The notes under the pieces: model-generated | What the model was told of the DNA's origin: nothing | Database searches by the model: none | Seen by the model: only the letters and a program-made list of their open reading frames with translations | Program-made: the position numbers and the translations under genes | In this document: positions 32,984 through 43,835 of the stretch, piece after piece | Numbering within the stretch: the first letter of the stretch is position 1 | How the letters are laid out: each line of letters begins with the position of its first letter | From: Ectothiorhodospira marina | Lineage (GTDB): Bacteria > Pseudomonadota > Gammaproteobacteria > Ectothiorhodospirales > Ectothiorhodospiraceae | Length of the DNA stretch: 64,000 nt | NCBI RefSeq assembly: GCF_900109495.1 | Contig: NZ_FOAA01000004.1 | Location: 62,001 to 126,000, forward strand | Reading direction: 5' to 3'

Positions 32984-33982
32984 TCAGCTCCGCAGCCAGT
33001 GGCTGACCTTTTCCACCCAGCGCTGCCCCTTGTCGGTCAGCGTTTCAGGTTCCGCAGCCAGATACTCTCGGGCCATGGCGCCCAGGCGTTGCGGGTCCGC
33101 TGCCAGCCGTTCCACCTCCACCCAGGCGTTCCAGGGTACGCTCAGGTCCCAGTCCGGTTCATCGATTCGGCAATCCGGCAGGCGATAATGAAAGGTGGGC
33201 CGGGGGCGGATCAGATGATGCTCTACCGGGGCGGCATCGATCTGTTCCGGCGACAGTTGAGCAAACAGCGGCAACATGTCCAGCGGGCGGTTACGGGTGG
33301 GGTTATGGGCGAGATAATCGTCGATCAGGTCCGTGAGGTCCGGGTGGTAGCCGGGTTCCAGGATCAGGCGGGCATAGTCCTCGGGGAACGGGTCCACAAA
33401 GGGTGTGAGGCGTCGGGATAGATCTGTCTGAGAATGGCTGAGCAGCCAGTGATATAGCAGCATGAAGGCCTGGAGATGATGCAGGATCTCATCGGCATCC
33501 AGGCGTGCCAACTCCAGATTGATCTGCAGGCCGAAGGCATAGAATAGGGACCCATGGGTGCCCTTCGCACCGGCCTGTTGCAGGCGTTGGCGCAAGGCGT
33601 CCAACTGCGGCAGCGCATCGTGGGGGATGGGTGGTGCCACCACCTCATGGGGCACCACCAGACCGGCCACCTGGGACAGGGCGGTCTCCAGGGCATGAGG
33701 CCCGGCCTCACGATCCACCTCCACGCCCATGTTCTCCAGGTAATCCAGATACTCCCGGCGCTTGAGCAGGTCGCTGTCCAGTTCCAGGCCGAAATCACCG
33801 AATCGTGTCCCGGTGACACGGTGTTCAAAGGGGGAGGTCTGCTGATGCACGCCTCCGAAAAGCACCATGATGGCATCGGCGATGACATCCAGGGAGACCT
33901 CCGCCATCTCCATCTCGATACCCACGCGGCGCCGATCGCCATCCGGATTGTGACTGTGGGGCAGGTTGCTGAATTCCGTCAT
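32984..33982 (-). CDS. amidoligase family protein (carboxylate-amine ligase fold)
   Basis: 332 residues. The glutamine-synthetase-like start RVGIEMEMAEVSLDVIAD (19-36) carries the Glu23/Glu25 metal or nucleotide ligands. GDFGLELDSDLL and VPHEVVAPPIP follow, then GSLFYAFGLQINLELA (HGS...GxQIN pattern) in the middle; this matches Amidoligase_2. It would ligate an amine to a carboxylate using ATP. It overlaps the upstream diguanylate cyclase by 4 bases (ATGA), an unusual partner. Substrate unknown; peptide modification or a small-molecule amide are the leading options. Confidence 0.85.
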   Translation of the reverse strand: MTEFSNLPHSHNPDGDRRRVGIEMEMAEVSLDVIADAIMVLFGGVHQQTSPFEHRVTGTRFGDFGLELDSDLLKRREYLDYLENMGVEVDREAGPHALETALSQVAGLVVPHEVVAPPIPHDALPQLDALRQRLQQAGAKGTHGSLFYAFGLQINLELARLDADEILHHLQAFMLLYHWLLSHSQTDLSRRLTPFVDPFPEDYARLILEPGYHPDLTDLIDDYLAHNPTRNRPLDMLPLFAQLSPEQIDAAPVEHHLIRPRPTFHYRLPDCRIDEPDWDLSVPWNAWVEVERLAADPQRLGAMAREYLAAEPETLTDKGQRWVEKVSHWLRS

Positions 33983-34902
33983 ATCTCACCCTGGTATCGG
34001 TTACGCCCGTTGGTCTTGGCCTGATAGAGGGCGGTATCAGCAGCCTTTTTCAGGTCTTCGGCCGATGGTTTGGGGTGTTGCCTTGATTGGATGGCGCCAC
34101 CAATGCTGATGGTGACATGGGGTGCCACATCTGAGTAGTCGTGGGTGACTTCAAGGGATCTGACTGCCTCAAGCATTGCCTGGGCCACGTGCTGCGCGCC
34201 CCGCGTATCGGTCTCCGGCAGTAACACCACGAACTCCTCGCCCCCGTAACGTGCCACCAGGTCCGTGGCGCGTGTTGGTACGCGTCTCAGGGCCTGGGCC
34301 ACACGCCTGAGGCACTCATCACCAGCCCCATGTCCATAATGATCGTTAAAGGGCTTGAACTGGTCAATGTCCACCATGAGTAACGCCAGTGATTGATCAT
34401 TGCGACTGGATCGTGCCCATTCTTCTGCAAGTTTTTGATCGAAGTAACGTCGGTTGGGGATCTCGGTGAGGCCGTCCTGCAGGGAGATCTTTTCCAGCAT
34501 GTTGGTCTTGAGCTTGAGGTTCACCTGGTTGCGCACCCGGGCGCGCACGATGGCCGGATTGAAGGGCTTGGAAATGTAGTCGGACGCGCCCAGGTTCAGG
34601 CCCTGCTCTTCATCCTTGTCGTGGTCCAGCGCGGTCACGAAGATCACCGGAATGGACCGGGTGGTCTCGTTGTCCTTGAGCCGCCGACAGGTCTCGTAGC
34701 CGTCCATGTCCGGCATGACGATATCCAGCAGGATCAGATCCGGTGCCTGTTCTCCCTGGGACAGTTCCAGCGCCTTTTCGCCGCGCGTGGCCGTCAGGAT
34801 CCGGTAATCCGCCTTCAGCAGGGAAGCCAATGCATGAATATTGGTCGGCTGATCGTCAACGATCAGCACCGTCGCTCTTGTTTCCGACACACCAGACCTC
34901 AA
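33979..34902 (-). CDS. response regulator diguanylate cyclase of the amidoligase operon
   Basis: 307 residues: receiver (10-130) with D16/D17, phosphoacceptor D60 (LILLDIVMP) and K112, then GGDEF (about 140-307) with GGEEF at 220-224 and an intact RxxD inhibitory site (R211-A-T-D214). It should be an active, phosphorylation-controlled c-di-GMP synthase. It overlaps the giant kinase upstream and the amidoligase downstream, each by 4 bases, so it sits in the middle of one coupled operon. It is a paralogue of the gene at 5379-6278. Confidence 0.93.
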   Translation of the reverse strand: MRSGVSETRATVLIVDDQPTNIHALASLLKADYRILTATRGEKALELSQGEQAPDLILLDIVMPDMDGYETCRRLKDNETTRSIPVIFVTALDHDKDEEQGLNLGASDYISKPFNPAIVRARVRNQVNLKLKTNMLEKISLQDGLTEIPNRRYFDQKLAEEWARSSRNDQSLALLMVDIDQFKPFNDHYGHGAGDECLRRVAQALRRVPTRATDLVARYGGEEFVVLLPETDTRGAQHVAQAMLEAVRSLEVTHDYSDVAPHVTISIGGAIQSRQHPKPSAEDLKKAADTALYQAKTNGRNRYQGEI

Positions 34903-37900
34903 GAAAGTGTGATACCGGCCTGCTCGGCCAGCTGTCTGAGCAGCGTGGCTGCTGCATCATGATCGAACTGATCCACCCGTTCCCGCAGTTCCTGGGCAGC
35001 GCGCGGGTCGGCCCGCTGTTCCAGGTAGGTCGTGACGTGGTTCAGCTCCCCTTCGTCCACCAGCTCGCCCGTGGAAAGGCATCGCAGAAGGTGCTCCATG
35101 GCGTAGGCCAGGGTCTGGGGATCCGTGCCCTGAACGCTGTTGGGGGCTTGTTTTTCGGGCAGGGTGGCCAGTTGATCCCGAACGGTCTTCAAGGCCTCCA
35201 TGAAGGCTTGTACATCGTCCTTTGGGAAGGATGGATCCTTTTTCAGGCTGGCCTCCAGGCGCTCGGCCCGGTGGGCCAGTTCATGGGCCCCGACGGTGGC
35301 CGCCAGCCCCCTGAGGGTGTGGAGCATCCGCCGTGTGCGGGGATCCTCGGGCTGATCCAGGTACTCGGGCAGGGTGACCCACTCCCCGTCAAGTTGATCC
35401 GCAAAGCGGTGCAGGGTGCGCAGATACAGGCGCGTGTCACCGTCGAACCGTTTGAGCCCCGCGGCCATGTCGAAGGCCTTCAGTGTAACAGGCAGTCCAG
35501 GGCTTGGGGGCTCGTCTTCCTGGGGTTCGGTGCAGGTGCCGTCACGCTGGAGCCACTGCTTCAGCGTATGCAGCAGTGCCTGAGTGTCGATGGGCTTGGC
35601 CAGATGGCCGTTCATGCCGGCGTCCCGGGCCCGCTCACGGTCATCCTCCATCACCGCTGCCGACAGGGCGATGATGGGCAGATCGGGGAACCGGTCACGG
35701 ATATGCCGGGTGGCTTCGAAGCCGTCCATGACGGGCATTTGCAGGTCCATCAGCACCAGGTCGATGGGTTGTCGTGCCACCTCATCCACCGCCTCGCGGC
35801 CATCACTGGCCAGCACCACCCGGACCTGGGTTTTTTTGAGGATTTCACGGGCCACTTCCTGGTTCAGGGCATTATCCTCCACCAGCAGGACAGTCTGCCC
35901 CCGGAAGCAGGGGGTGTGCTGAATGGGTGCCCAGGATTCTCCGGTTGTCTGCTCGGCCATTGCTCGGTTCATGGCGTCCAACAGCGCACGTTGGGTGACG
36001 GGCTTGCTCAAAAAGGCACTGAAGCGATCCGAATGGGGCGCCAGATCCTCCTGGCTGTAGGCACTCACAATCAGTGCGGGAACGGTGGTCTGCTGCAAAT
36101 CCCCCTGCTTGCGCAGCTGGTGCAACCGATCCAGGGCCTGCACCCCGTCCAACCCGCCGGGCATCTTCCAGTCCATGAGGATGAACTCGAAGGGTTCGCC
36201 GGCCTGCTCCGCTTCCTGGACGGCCTTGATCGCCGCCTCGCCGCTGTCGGCCTCCTTCGTCTGGAAACCCAGGCTCTCAAGCAGGTTGCCGAGCACCGTC
36301 CGGGCGATGGCATGGTCGTCCACGACCAGAACGCGCGCGCCGATTCGCAGGCATTCATGTGACGATTCCACAGCCTGATCCGGCGAGATGGGCAGCGTGA
36401 GTTCGAAGTGGAAGTTGCTGCCTGCGCCCGGAGTGGAATCCAGTTGCAATACACCCCCCATCCTTTCCAGCAACTTGCGACTGATGACCAGACCCAGTCC
36501 CGTGCCACCATATTTTCGGGTGGTGGAGGTGTCGGCCTGCGAGAAGGCCTGAAACAGCCGGGCCTGCTGATCGGGATCGATACCGATACCCGTGTCACGC
36601 ACCTCAAACCGCAGGCGCAGGCCATCCACAGGGTGATCCTGCTGACGAATGGAGAGAACCACCTGTCCCTGCTCGGTAAACTTGATGGCGTTGCTGAGCA
36701 GGTTGGTGAGCACCTGTCCCAGACGCAGGGCATCGCCCTCCACGGTGGCCGTGTCCTGGATATCCAGGTCAAACACCAATTCGATACCCTTGGCATCGGC
36801 TGCTGAGGCAAACAGGGTGCGCATCTGGTCCAGGAGATCATCGATGCGAAAGCCATGCGTTTCCAGCTCCAGCCTGCCGGCCTCGATCTTGGAATAATCC
36901 AGGATGTCGTTGATGATGCCCAGGAGCATGCGCGAGGAATCGCGGATCTTGCCCAGGTAATCCCGCTGTTTGGTGTTGAGCGGTGTGCTCAGCAGCAGAT
37001 CACTCAGGCCGATCACGGCGTTCATCGGGGTGCGGATTTCATGGCTCATGTTGGCCAGGAATTGACTCTTGGCCCGGTTGGCCCGCTCGGCGGTCTCCTG
37101 GGCCTGCTTGATCTCGGTGAGGTCGTTGTAAACGGCCACCACTTCCCCGGATGAGAGCTTGAACAGCGTGTTCTCGCGCCATCCCTGGAGGCTGCCATCG
37201 TCATACAGGGAGATGGGGAGATACTCGCTCTGGCCAGTACAAGCCACCCGGCGCAAGGCCCCCATGAGTCCCATCTTCTCGACGGCGGGGAAGCACTCCA
37301 ACAGCCGACGGCCAATAACCTCCTCGCGACAGGCATGGTCCATCCGCTCGGCGGCGGGATTGTAATCGGTGAATACGAAATCCCGGGCATCATCCACCGG
37401 ACGGAAGACGGCCACCCCGCTGCCCGTCTTCTCGAAGATCCCTCTGAAGCGCTCTTTTTCGGCCTCCAGGGCCTTCTTCGCGGTGATGGCTTCGGTCACA
37501 TCCAGATCGCTGCCCCGGTATCCCTGAAAGGCTCCGCGGTGATCGATCAACGGCAAGGCATGGGTGGACATCCAGAGGACCCGTCCCTGTTTGTCAGCAA
37601 CGGGATTGATCAGCCCCTGGAAGGTCTTGCGGCGCGCAAAGCCCTGCAGGGCTTTGGCCTTGAAGGCCTCCCGGCCGTCCTCGGGATGGAGTTCATAAAA
37701 GCATTTCCGTCCCACCAGGTCGCTGGCCGAATACCCCCAGACGGCCTCGGCCACCGGGCTCACATAGGTGAAGCATCCCTGAGCATCCACCTCCCAGGTG
37801 ACGTTTCGGCTCTGGGCCGCCAGTTGCTGTAACCGCTCTTCCCGGTCCTTGAGTTCCTGTTGCGCCTGCTTGAGGGCCGAGATGTCCTGAATCAGGGACC

Positions 37901-40601
37901 AGATGACTTCACGGCCCTCGGCAGTGGTGGTCTTGAAGCCATGCAGCAGCACCGGGTAACGACTGCCATCCTTGCGGATGTATTCCTTCTCGAAGGGACC
38001 GTAGACCCCCGTCTTGTTCATGGACTCCAGCACCCGCTGTTCACCCTGCAGGTATTCCGACGGGGTGACCTCCCAGTAACTCAGTTGCCGGAATTCCTCG
38101 TGAGTGTAGCCGGCGGGTTCGTTGATGGCATTATTGAATTCCAGGAATTCCCCCGTGTGGAAGTCGTTCATGGCGATGCCCACCGGCGAGAGTTCGAACA
38201 GGGTGCGGAACTTGGCCTCCTCCGCGGCCAGTTTGCGGTCAGCCAGGATGCGCTCGGTGATATCCTCGTTGACCCCCACCACCCGGATGGCCTTGCCCTG
38301 GTCATCACGGATGGCCCGGGCCAGGCCACGCAGGGTGCGAATCTGACCGTCGAAGGCGCGGCGGATCTGGATCTGCACATCAAAAGGCCTGTCTTCAAGG
38401 GTCAGGGCCTGGAACGCTGCCTGCGCGGGCGGTAAGGAGTCAGGCATGAGCATGTCGACCCAATCGGCGAATCGCCCTCCAAAGTCATTGGGCTCCATAC
38501 CATAGAGCCTGAACATCTGCTCGTCCCATACCAGACGGTCGTTCTGGATGTCATAGTCCCAGATACCGAGTTGGGCCGCCTCGGTGGCCAGCTTCAGACG
38601 TTCCTGGCTGTCACGCAGACGGTTTTCTGCCCGTTTGCGTTCGGTAATGTCCCGGAAAACCGCCAGCAGGCAGCATTGCGTGCCCATCTCCATGAGCGTG
38701 ACGGTGATATTCACATCAATGAGGGTGCCGTCCTTGCGCCGGTGCTGGGTTTCGAAATCATCATGGCCCTGGTCCAGAATCCTGCGCACATGCTGCGCCA
38801 CCTCTTCGGGGGTTTCCAGGGCCTCGTAGTCGGCGATGCGCAGGCGGGCAAACTCTTCGGCACTGTAGCCCAGTTGACGGTGGGCCGCAGTATTGAACTC
38901 CAGCGTCGTCCCGTCGGTGGCATCGATCAGCACCGTGGCGTCGGGGTAGAGCTCGAACAGCGTGCGGAACCGTTGTTCCTGTTCCTCCAGGGCGCGGAGG
39001 TTCTCCAGCTTTTCCGTCTGGTCTATGAGGTAGCCACGCAGGGCCGTCAGGTGGCCATCGGCGTCATACTCGGGAAAGGAATAGTCATAGAAACGCCGGT
39101 ACTTGCCGTCCTTCCTTTTCAGGCGATACTGATGCTCCATGACAGTGGCTCGTCGGGCCAGATAGTCATCGATTTCGCGATTGACGCGGGCCACGTCCTC
39201 AGGATGCGCCAGCTGCGAAAACCCGAACTGATTGTCGGTCAACTCCTCTCGGGGGTAGCCCAGGATATCGGCGACATTGGGTGAGATGTAATGGAGCGGC
39301 CAGCCGGGCTTGGGCAACCAGACACAGACCATCACCGGGCCTCGGGAGAAGAGATCCAGTTCCTGCTCCAGCTGGCGGGCCTGCAGGACCGCATTGCTTG
39401 GATCCTGCAGCAACAGGAGAAACCCACCCCCCTGGGTCATGGGCTTGGCCTTGAGTTCAATCACGACCGGGGTGCCGTCCTGGTTGATCATCACCTCGCT
39501 GCCCGCGAACGATCGACCCTGCCGCAGGGCCTGGAACACCTGGCAGCGTTCCGCGGGGATCCAGCCCTGGCGATGGTCGCAGCACAGCCAGTTGGATCCC
39601 CTATTCCCCTGGTGTGTGCAGCGAAAGAAGTCGAGGGCTTTCTGGCCCACCACCGCGTCGGATGAGTAACCCAGGAGTTCTATCGTGGCCTGGTTGATGC
39701 GGGTGATGAGGCCGTCGTCATCGATGACCATCAGGCCGGCCGGCACCTCTTCGGTCAGGCTCGCCAGCGCCTGATTGGTCTCGCTCAGTTCCTGGTTGAG
39801 CTGGTCCACCTGCTGCTGATGGTCCTTGAGCAGGTTGAACCAGCGGTTGTAATACAGGCTGACCAGTTCTTTTTGCCCCACCAGACCGGTAAAGCGATGG
39901 TGGGCATCCACCACCACCACCCGCTTGATGCGGCGTTGACGGCAGAAGCGCAGCGCATCGGCAATGGTGGTGTCTTGGCTGAGTGTCTGCAACGGGGTGG
40001 TCATGCACTCGCCGATGGGCTGATCCAGGTCGGCATTGGCATCGATCAGGTCGATCACATCCCGCTGGGTGAGAATGCCCACAGGGATGCCCTGGCGGAT
40101 CACGATGGTGGCGGTAAAGTGCCCCCCATCCATGCGCTGCATCACCTCGTGCACGGGCTGGGTCTCCTCCACGGTGAGGGCCTGCAGGCCGTGGATCAAT
40201 TGTCCCAGGCTATGGCTCTCGGCCAGCACCTCCGGGTCCAGGCTGCCGGCCAGGTCGCTGTAGCTGACAATGCCCTCCAGGATGCCCTCTTTATTGATCA
40301 GGCAGATGTGCTCGGACTCGTTGCGAATGGCCTTGAGCCCCTCCAGGACGGTCTCGTCCGGATCCAGGATGGCTGGCTCGGGCAGTTGCAGGTCGCCCAG
40401 TGGGGTGGACAGCGACACACCCTGGACCCGCAGGCTCAACAGCTGGCTGGAGAGCATCAGGCGATAGTGGGCGTCGCGGGTGACCACCACATCACGGATA
40501 TTGTGTCGCCGCATGCTGTGCACCGCCTCTGCCAGGCTGGCGGTCGCCGGCAGGGTGATCACGTTCGCGGTGGCGATGCTGCGAAGTTTCGGGAAGAACA
40601 T
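34899..40601 (-). CDS. giant hybrid histidine kinase (CBS x4, PAS x7, HisKA, HATPase, REC x2, Hpt)
   Basis: 1900 residues from ATG 40601, which has GAGGTG at the right distance; an in-frame start 34 codons earlier is less likely. About 1-265: four CBS motifs, usually nucleotide sensors. About 285-1165: seven PAS modules. The first PAS has a Cys/His-rich insertion ([17 protein letters not shown], then ERC) that could bind metal or a cofactor. H-box [12 protein letters not shown] with His1187; HATPase (about 1240-1405); two receivers with D1479 and D1621; an Hpt module with His1763 ([14 protein letters not shown]). No membrane helices. It is the first gene of the operon with the cyclase, amidoligase and amidotransferase. 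Domain borders are estimates. Confidence 0.92.
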   Translation of the reverse strand: MFFPKLRSIATANVITLPATASLAEAVHSMRRHNIRDVVVTRDAHYRLMLSSQLLSLRVQGVSLSTPLGDLQLPEPAILDPDETVLEGLKAIRNESEHICLINKEGILEGIVSYSDLAGSLDPEVLAESHSLGQLIHGLQALTVEETQPVHEVMQRMDGGHFTATIVIRQGIPVGILTQRDVIDLIDANADLDQPIGECMTTPLQTLSQDTTIADALRFCRQRRIKRVVVVDAHHRFTGLVGQKELVSLYYNRWFNLLKDHQQQVDQLNQELSETNQALASLTEEVPAGLMVIDDDGLITRINQATIELLGYSSDAVVGQKALDFFRCTHQGNRGSNWLCCDHRQGWIPAERCQVFQALRQGRSFAGSEVMINQDGTPVVIELKAKPMTQGGGFLLLLQDPSNAVLQARQLEQELDLFSRGPVMVCVWLPKPGWPLHYISPNVADILGYPREELTDNQFGFSQLAHPEDVARVNREIDDYLARRATVMEHQYRLKRKDGKYRRFYDYSFPEYDADGHLTALRGYLIDQTEKLENLRALEEQEQRFRTLFELYPDATVLIDATDGTTLEFNTAAHRQLGYSAEEFARLRIADYEALETPEEVAQHVRRILDQGHDDFETQHRRKDGTLIDVNITVTLMEMGTQCCLLAVFRDITERKRAENRLRDSQERLKLATEAAQLGIWDYDIQNDRLVWDEQMFRLYGMEPNDFGGRFADWVDMLMPDSLPPAQAAFQALTLEDRPFDVQIQIRRAFDGQIRTLRGLARAIRDDQGKAIRVVGVNEDITERILADRKLAAEEAKFRTLFELSPVGIAMNDFHTGEFLEFNNAINEPAGYTHEEFRQLSYWEVTPSEYLQGEQRVLESMNKTGVYGPFEKEYIRKDGSRYPVLLHGFKTTTAEGREVIWSLIQDISALKQAQQELKDREERLQQLAAQSRNVTWEVDAQGCFTYVSPVAEAVWGYSASDLVGRKCFYELHPEDGREAFKAKALQGFARRKTFQGLINPVADKQGRVLWMSTHALPLIDHRGAFQGYRGSDLDVTEAITAKKALEAEKERFRGIFEKTGSGVAVFRPVDDARDFVFTDYNPAAERMDHACREEVIGRRLLECFPAVEKMGLMGALRRVACTGQSEYLPISLYDDGSLQGWRENTLFKLSSGEVVAVYNDLTEIKQAQETAERANRAKSQFLANMSHEIRTPMNAVIGLSDLLLSTPLNTKQRDYLGKIRDSSRMLLGIINDILDYSKIEAGRLELETHGFRIDDLLDQMRTLFASAADAKGIELVFDLDIQDTATVEGDALRLGQVLTNLLSNAIKFTEQGQVVLSIRQQDHPVDGLRLRFEVRDTGIGIDPDQQARLFQAFSQADTSTTRKYGGTGLGLVISRKLLERMGGVLQLDSTPGAGSNFHFELTLPISPDQAVESSHECLRIGARVLVVDDHAIARTVLGNLLESLGFQTKEADSGEAAIKAVQEAEQAGEPFEFILMDWKMPGGLDGVQALDRLHQLRKQGDLQQTTVPALIVSAYSQEDLAPHSDRFSAFLSKPVTQRALLDAMNRAMAEQTTGESWAPIQHTPCFRGQTVLLVEDNALNQEVAREILKKTQVRVVLASDGREAVDEVARQPIDLVLMDLQMPVMDGFEATRHIRDRFPDLPIIALSAAVMEDDRERARDAGMNGHLAKPIDTQALLHTLKQWLQRDGTCTEPQEDEPPSPGLPVTLKAFDMAAGLKRFDGDTRLYLRTLHRFADQLDGEWVTLPEYLDQPEDPRTRRMLHTLRGLAATVGAHELAHRAERLEASLKKDPSFPKDDVQAFMEALKTVRDQLATLPEKQAPNSVQGTDPQTLAYAMEHLLRCLSTGELVDEGELNHVTTYLEQRADPRAAQELRERVDQFDHDAAATLLRQLAEQAGITLS

Positions 40602-40749
40602 GCGCACCTCGGTGGGGTTCGTCGGCGACAAGGCTGGATGGTAACAAGCCGGAGCCCCTGCGCCGAGACTTGCGCAAGCCGGTTTGCGCATGGTGATTTG
40701 CAATGGTCTCTGATGGCGACGCCGTCCGCGCTATTCTTCCCCGCCCTGA

Positions 40750-41082
40750 ACGGCGGGGCTTGTCGCGCACTGGGTCAACGACCATCTGGGACATGATTCA
40801 GGTGATATCGTCCTGCAGGTGGTGGCCGCGCGCCTGGGCGGTGACGAGTTCGCCCTGCTGCTCGCGGATGACAAGGGCCAATGGCATCCCGATCCTCGCC
40901 GTCTGGCCAGGCGTGCCGAGGAGCAACTCTCCCTGCCCATCCAGGTTAAGGGCCGCCTGGTGAAGGTGGGCTGCAGCGTCGGCGTCGCCACAGCCGTGCC
41001 CGGAGACAAGCCCCAGGACTTGCTCAATCGCGCGGATGAGGCCATGTATCAGGTCAAGGGGGCCCAACGCAAAGGGCGCTGA
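40750..41082 (+). pseudogene. remnant of a GGDEF domain protein
   Basis: The forward frame reads HWVNDHLGHDSGDIVLQVVA and then directly ARLGGDEFALLLADD, ending RADEAMYQVKGAQRKGR and a stop at 41080-41082. In intact domains about 15 residues (…RLxxxxRxxDxV) separate those two blocks, so there is an internal deletion. The frame is closed by TGA at 40747-40749, so the N-terminus is gone too. The active-site GGDEF survives but the fold cannot. It lies next to a toxin-antitoxin scar. Confidence 0.75.
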
Positions 41083-41112
41083 GGCGGGGAGGCTTACCCT
41101 GGAATCAGATGG

Positions 41113-41275
41113 TTAGAAGTTATCTGGAGAATGATCCCGCAGCCTGTCCCTCAGCGCTGCATCCATTCGCGACTGCCAGCCAGGCCCCGATGCCCTGAAT
41201 TCCTCCACCACATCGGGGGACAGCCGGCTTGGCTTGGTTGCCTGCGTCCTTGGCGGAATCGAAGTGGATCTTCAT
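41113..41275 (-). pseudogene. fused remnants of a BrnT toxin and a BrnA antitoxin
   Basis: From ATG 41275 the frame gives MKIHFDSAKDAGNQAK (41275-41228), the N-terminal pattern of BrnT toxins (FDxAKDAxNxxKHG). The reading then continues in another frame from 41226 with RLSPDVVEEFRASGPGWQSR and MDAALRDRL, ending at TAA 41115-41113. That is the C-terminal half of a BrnA antitoxin. A deletion has joined the toxin start to the antitoxin end out of frame, leaving neither functional. Confidence 0.68.
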
Positions 41276-41289
41276 ACGATGATTGTATG
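41273..41289 (-). promoter_or_regulatory. inverted repeat at the BrnT remnant start, likely old TA operator
   Basis: CATAC-N7-GTATG covers the start codon of the BrnT remnant. Short palindromes at the toxin start are typical autoregulatory operators of such loci. Inferred from position only. Confidence 0.35.
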
Positions 41290-41378
41290 CACAAAAATTA
41301 AGGTCTGCCTACGGGCGCAGATCCTCTGTTTCATCCCCACGCTTCCCAGACGGACCCCCACCCTTTACGCTTTTGCCG

Positions 41379-42215
41379 ATGACACTCTCATTTACAAAGA
41401 TGCACGGCCTGGGCAACGACTTCGTGGTGATCGACGGGGTGCGCCAGGCGGTTGAACTCACGCCGGAGCGGGTGCGGTTTCTGGCTGATCGACGGCTGGG
41501 CGTGGGCTGTGATCAGGTGCTGCTGGTGGAGTCGCCTGCGGATCCCGCCACGGCGGCCTTTCGTTACCGGATCTTCAACGCCGATGGCGGCGAGGTGGAG
41601 CAGTGCGGGAACGGGGCCCGGTGTTTTGCCGTGTTCGTGCGCGATCAGGGGCTGACGGACCAGACGCTGATCCCGGTGGAGACCGCCGGCGGGTTGATCC
41701 ACCTTCAGGTGGAGGACAATGGGGAGGTCACGGTGAACATGGGCCGGCCCCGGTTGGAGCCGGTGGAAATCCCGTTTGCGGCAGAGGCACCGGCGCCGGC
41801 CTATGCATTGGAAGTGGGTGGACACACGTTGGAGGTCGGTGCGGTGTCCATGGGCAACCCCCATGCCGTGCTGCGGGTGGAGGATGTCTTGAAGGCACCG
41901 GTGGAATCCCTCGGCCCCGCCATGGAATCCCATCCGCGCTTTCCCCGACGGGTGAACGCAGGCTTCATGGAGGTGGTGGCGCGGGACCATATCCGGTTGC
42001 GGGTGTTTGAACGCGGCGCCGGGGAGACCCAGGCCTGCGGCACCGGGGCCTGCGCCGCCGTGGTGTCCGGGCGTACGCGCGGCTGGCTGGACGAGCGGGT
42101 GGCGGTGGATCTGCCTGGCGGGCGGCTTGTGATACAGTGGGAGGGCTGCGAAGACGCTCCGGTCTTCATGACCGGCCCCGCGACATCGGTCTTTACGGGT
42201 ACCATCAAGCTATGA
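41379..42215 (+). CDS. dapF: diaminopimelate epimerase
   Basis: A 278-residue PLP-independent epimerase converting LL- to meso-diaminopimelate for lysine and peptidoglycan. The two catalytic cysteines are in [13 protein letters not shown] and [11 protein letters not shown], and [15 protein letters not shown] is the standard start. ATG 41379 is chosen over an in-frame start at 41283 that precedes unrelated sequence. It overlaps the DUF484 gene by 4 bases. Its usual neighbours lptM-lysA are at 17.7-19.2 kb. Confidence 0.96.
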   Translation: MTLSFTKMHGLGNDFVVIDGVRQAVELTPERVRFLADRRLGVGCDQVLLVESPADPATAAFRYRIFNADGGEVEQCGNGARCFAVFVRDQGLTDQTLIPVETAGGLIHLQVEDNGEVTVNMGRPRLEPVEIPFAAEAPAPAYALEVGGHTLEVGAVSMGNPHAVLRVEDVLKAPVESLGPAMESHPRFPRRVNAGFMEVVARDHIRLRVFERGAGETQACGTGACAAVVSGRTRGWLDERVAVDLPGGRLVIQWEGCEDAPVFMTGPATSVFTGTIKL

Positions 42216-42910
42216 GCACACAAGGCAAGGGCGCGCTGGCCGAAGAGGCCTTGTCCGAGGAGGCGGTGGAGTCCTATCTGCGCGCGCATCCCGATTTCTT
42301 CGAACGTCATCTATCCCTGCTGGAGGTGTTGCGTCTGCCTCATCCCAGCGGCGTGGCCGTGTCCCTCATTGAACGTCAGATGGCCGTGATGCGGGACAAA
42401 AATCGCGCCCTGGAGCGCAAGCTCATGGACCTGGTGCACACGGCCCGCGAGAACGAGCGCCTCAGCCAGCGCATGTATCAGTTGGCCCTGGGGGTGATGG
42501 AGGCGGAAAGTCTGGATGCCGTGCTGGCCATCACCCAGGAACAGTTGCGCAACGAATTCCGCGCCGATGTGGTAGTGGTGCGCCTCTGCGGCGACCCGGC
42601 CCAGGGCATGCATTTCATGGCCGAGGATGGCCCGGCCATGCAGAGCCTGGCCCATTTGTTCGAGCATCGCCGGCCGATGTGCGGGCGCCTCTCGGACACT
42701 CAGCTGCATGCCCTGTTCACTGCGGAAGATGCCCCGACTGTGGCCTCGGCCGTGGCCGTGCCGCTCATGGATGGCACCCGACCCCTGGGTTTTGTGGCCC
42801 TGGGCAGTCAGGATGCATCGCGGTTCCATCCGGGGATGGGCACCCTGTTTCTGGGGTACCTGGGCGAGATCATCTCCCATGCCGTCGGGGGGCGCCTGGG
42901 GCAGGCATGA
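42212..42910 (+). CDS. DUF484 family protein
   Basis: 232 residues: N-terminal [30 protein letters not shown] is the DUF484 signature, then a coiled-coil ([20 protein letters not shown]) and a GAF-like C-terminal domain. Function unknown, but it is conserved between dapF and xerC across gammaproteobacteria. ATG 42212 overlaps dapF (ATGA) and its stop overlaps the xerC start. Confidence 0.92.
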   Translation: MSTQGKGALAEEALSEEAVESYLRAHPDFFERHLSLLEVLRLPHPSGVAVSLIERQMAVMRDKNRALERKLMDLVHTARENERLSQRMYQLALGVMEAESLDAVLAITQEQLRNEFRADVVVVRLCGDPAQGMHFMAEDGPAMQSLAHLFEHRRPMCGRLSDTQLHALFTAEDAPTVASAVAVPLMDGTRPLGFVALGSQDASRFHPGMGTLFLGYLGEIISHAVGGRLGQA

Positions 42911-43824
42911 GTGCCTCTCTGGATCCCTGGATCGATGCCTACTTGGGGCATCTTGCCCGGGAGCGGGGCTGTTCGCCGCATACCATCAGCAATTACCGCC
43001 GGGATCTTCTGGTCCTGCAGGGACATGTGCCGCAGCCGGCGTTTTCGGATCGTCGTGACTGGTCCGAGGTCACTGTTCACGACATCCGTGCGCTGGTATC
43101 GGGCCTTCATCGGGGGGGCAAGGCCGGACGCAGTCTGCAGCGGCTGCTCTCCTCGGTGCGGGGATTCTTCAATTATCTGATCCGCGAAGGCGTGGTCGGC
43201 GCCAATCCCGCCCAGGGCGTGCGCGCGCCGCGCACGCCCCGCAAGCTGCCCGAGGTACTGGATGCCGAGCAGGTGGCGCGATTGGTGGAGGTGCCCGGGG
43301 ACGATCTGCTGCTGGTAAGGGACCGTGCCCTGCTGGAGCTGTTCTACTCGTCCGGTCTGCGCCTGGCGGAACTCACCGACCTGAATTGCACCGACCTGGA
43401 TCGGGCGGATGCCATGGTGCGGGTCACTGGCAAAGGCCGCAAGACACGCACCTTGCCGGTGGGTCGCAAGGCCCTGGCGGCCCTGGACGCCTGGTTGCAG
43501 CGGCGCAGCGAATGGGTGGCCCCGGACGAGCCGGCCCTGTTCGTGAGTCGTCGCGGAGGGCGTCTCACGCCTCGATCAGTGCAAAAGCGCATGGCCGGCC
43601 ATGCGCTTGCCCAGGGCCTGGAGCGACGGGTGCATCCGCACCTGCTGCGCCACTCCTTCGCCAGCCATCTGCTGGAATCCTCCCAGGATCTGCGTGCCGT
43701 GCAGGAGTTGCTGGGGCATGCCGACATCGGCACCACCCAGATCTACACCCATCTGGACTATCAGCACCTGGCGCGGGTGTATGACGCGGCCCATCCTCGG
43801 GCGCGGCGCAAGGCCAAGGGCTGA
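42907..43824 (+). CDS. xerC: site-specific tyrosine recombinase XerC
   Basis: A 305-residue recombinase that resolves chromosome dimers with XerD. Catalytic residues are visible: Arg in SSGLRLAELTDL, Lys in GKGRKTRTLPV, HxxR in HLLRHSFASHLLE, His in LLGHADIGTTQ, and Tyr in IYTHLD. It overlaps DUF484 by 4 bases. The dapF-DUF484-xerC order marks it as chromosomal XerC rather than an integrase. Confidence 0.95.
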   Translation: MSASLDPWIDAYLGHLARERGCSPHTISNYRRDLLVLQGHVPQPAFSDRRDWSEVTVHDIRALVSGLHRGGKAGRSLQRLLSSVRGFFNYLIREGVVGANPAQGVRAPRTPRKLPEVLDAEQVARLVEVPGDDLLLVRDRALLELFYSSGLRLAELTDLNCTDLDRADAMVRVTGKGRKTRTLPVGRKALAALDAWLQRRSEWVAPDEPALFVSRRGGRLTPRSVQKRMAGHALAQGLERRVHPHLLRHSFASHLLESSQDLRAVQELLGHADIGTTQIYTHLDYQHLARVYDAAHPRARRKAKG

Positions 43825-43835
43825 TCCTGTTCCTG

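Noticed and set aside
34743-36362. A 539-codon forward frame opposite the giant kinase
   Set aside because: Shadow of receiver and Hpt domains on the reverse strand.
42907-43824. XerC-like recombinase as sign of a mobile element
   Set aside because: Its position after dapF-DUF484 is the conserved chromosomal xerC place, and no att sites or cargo genes surround it.
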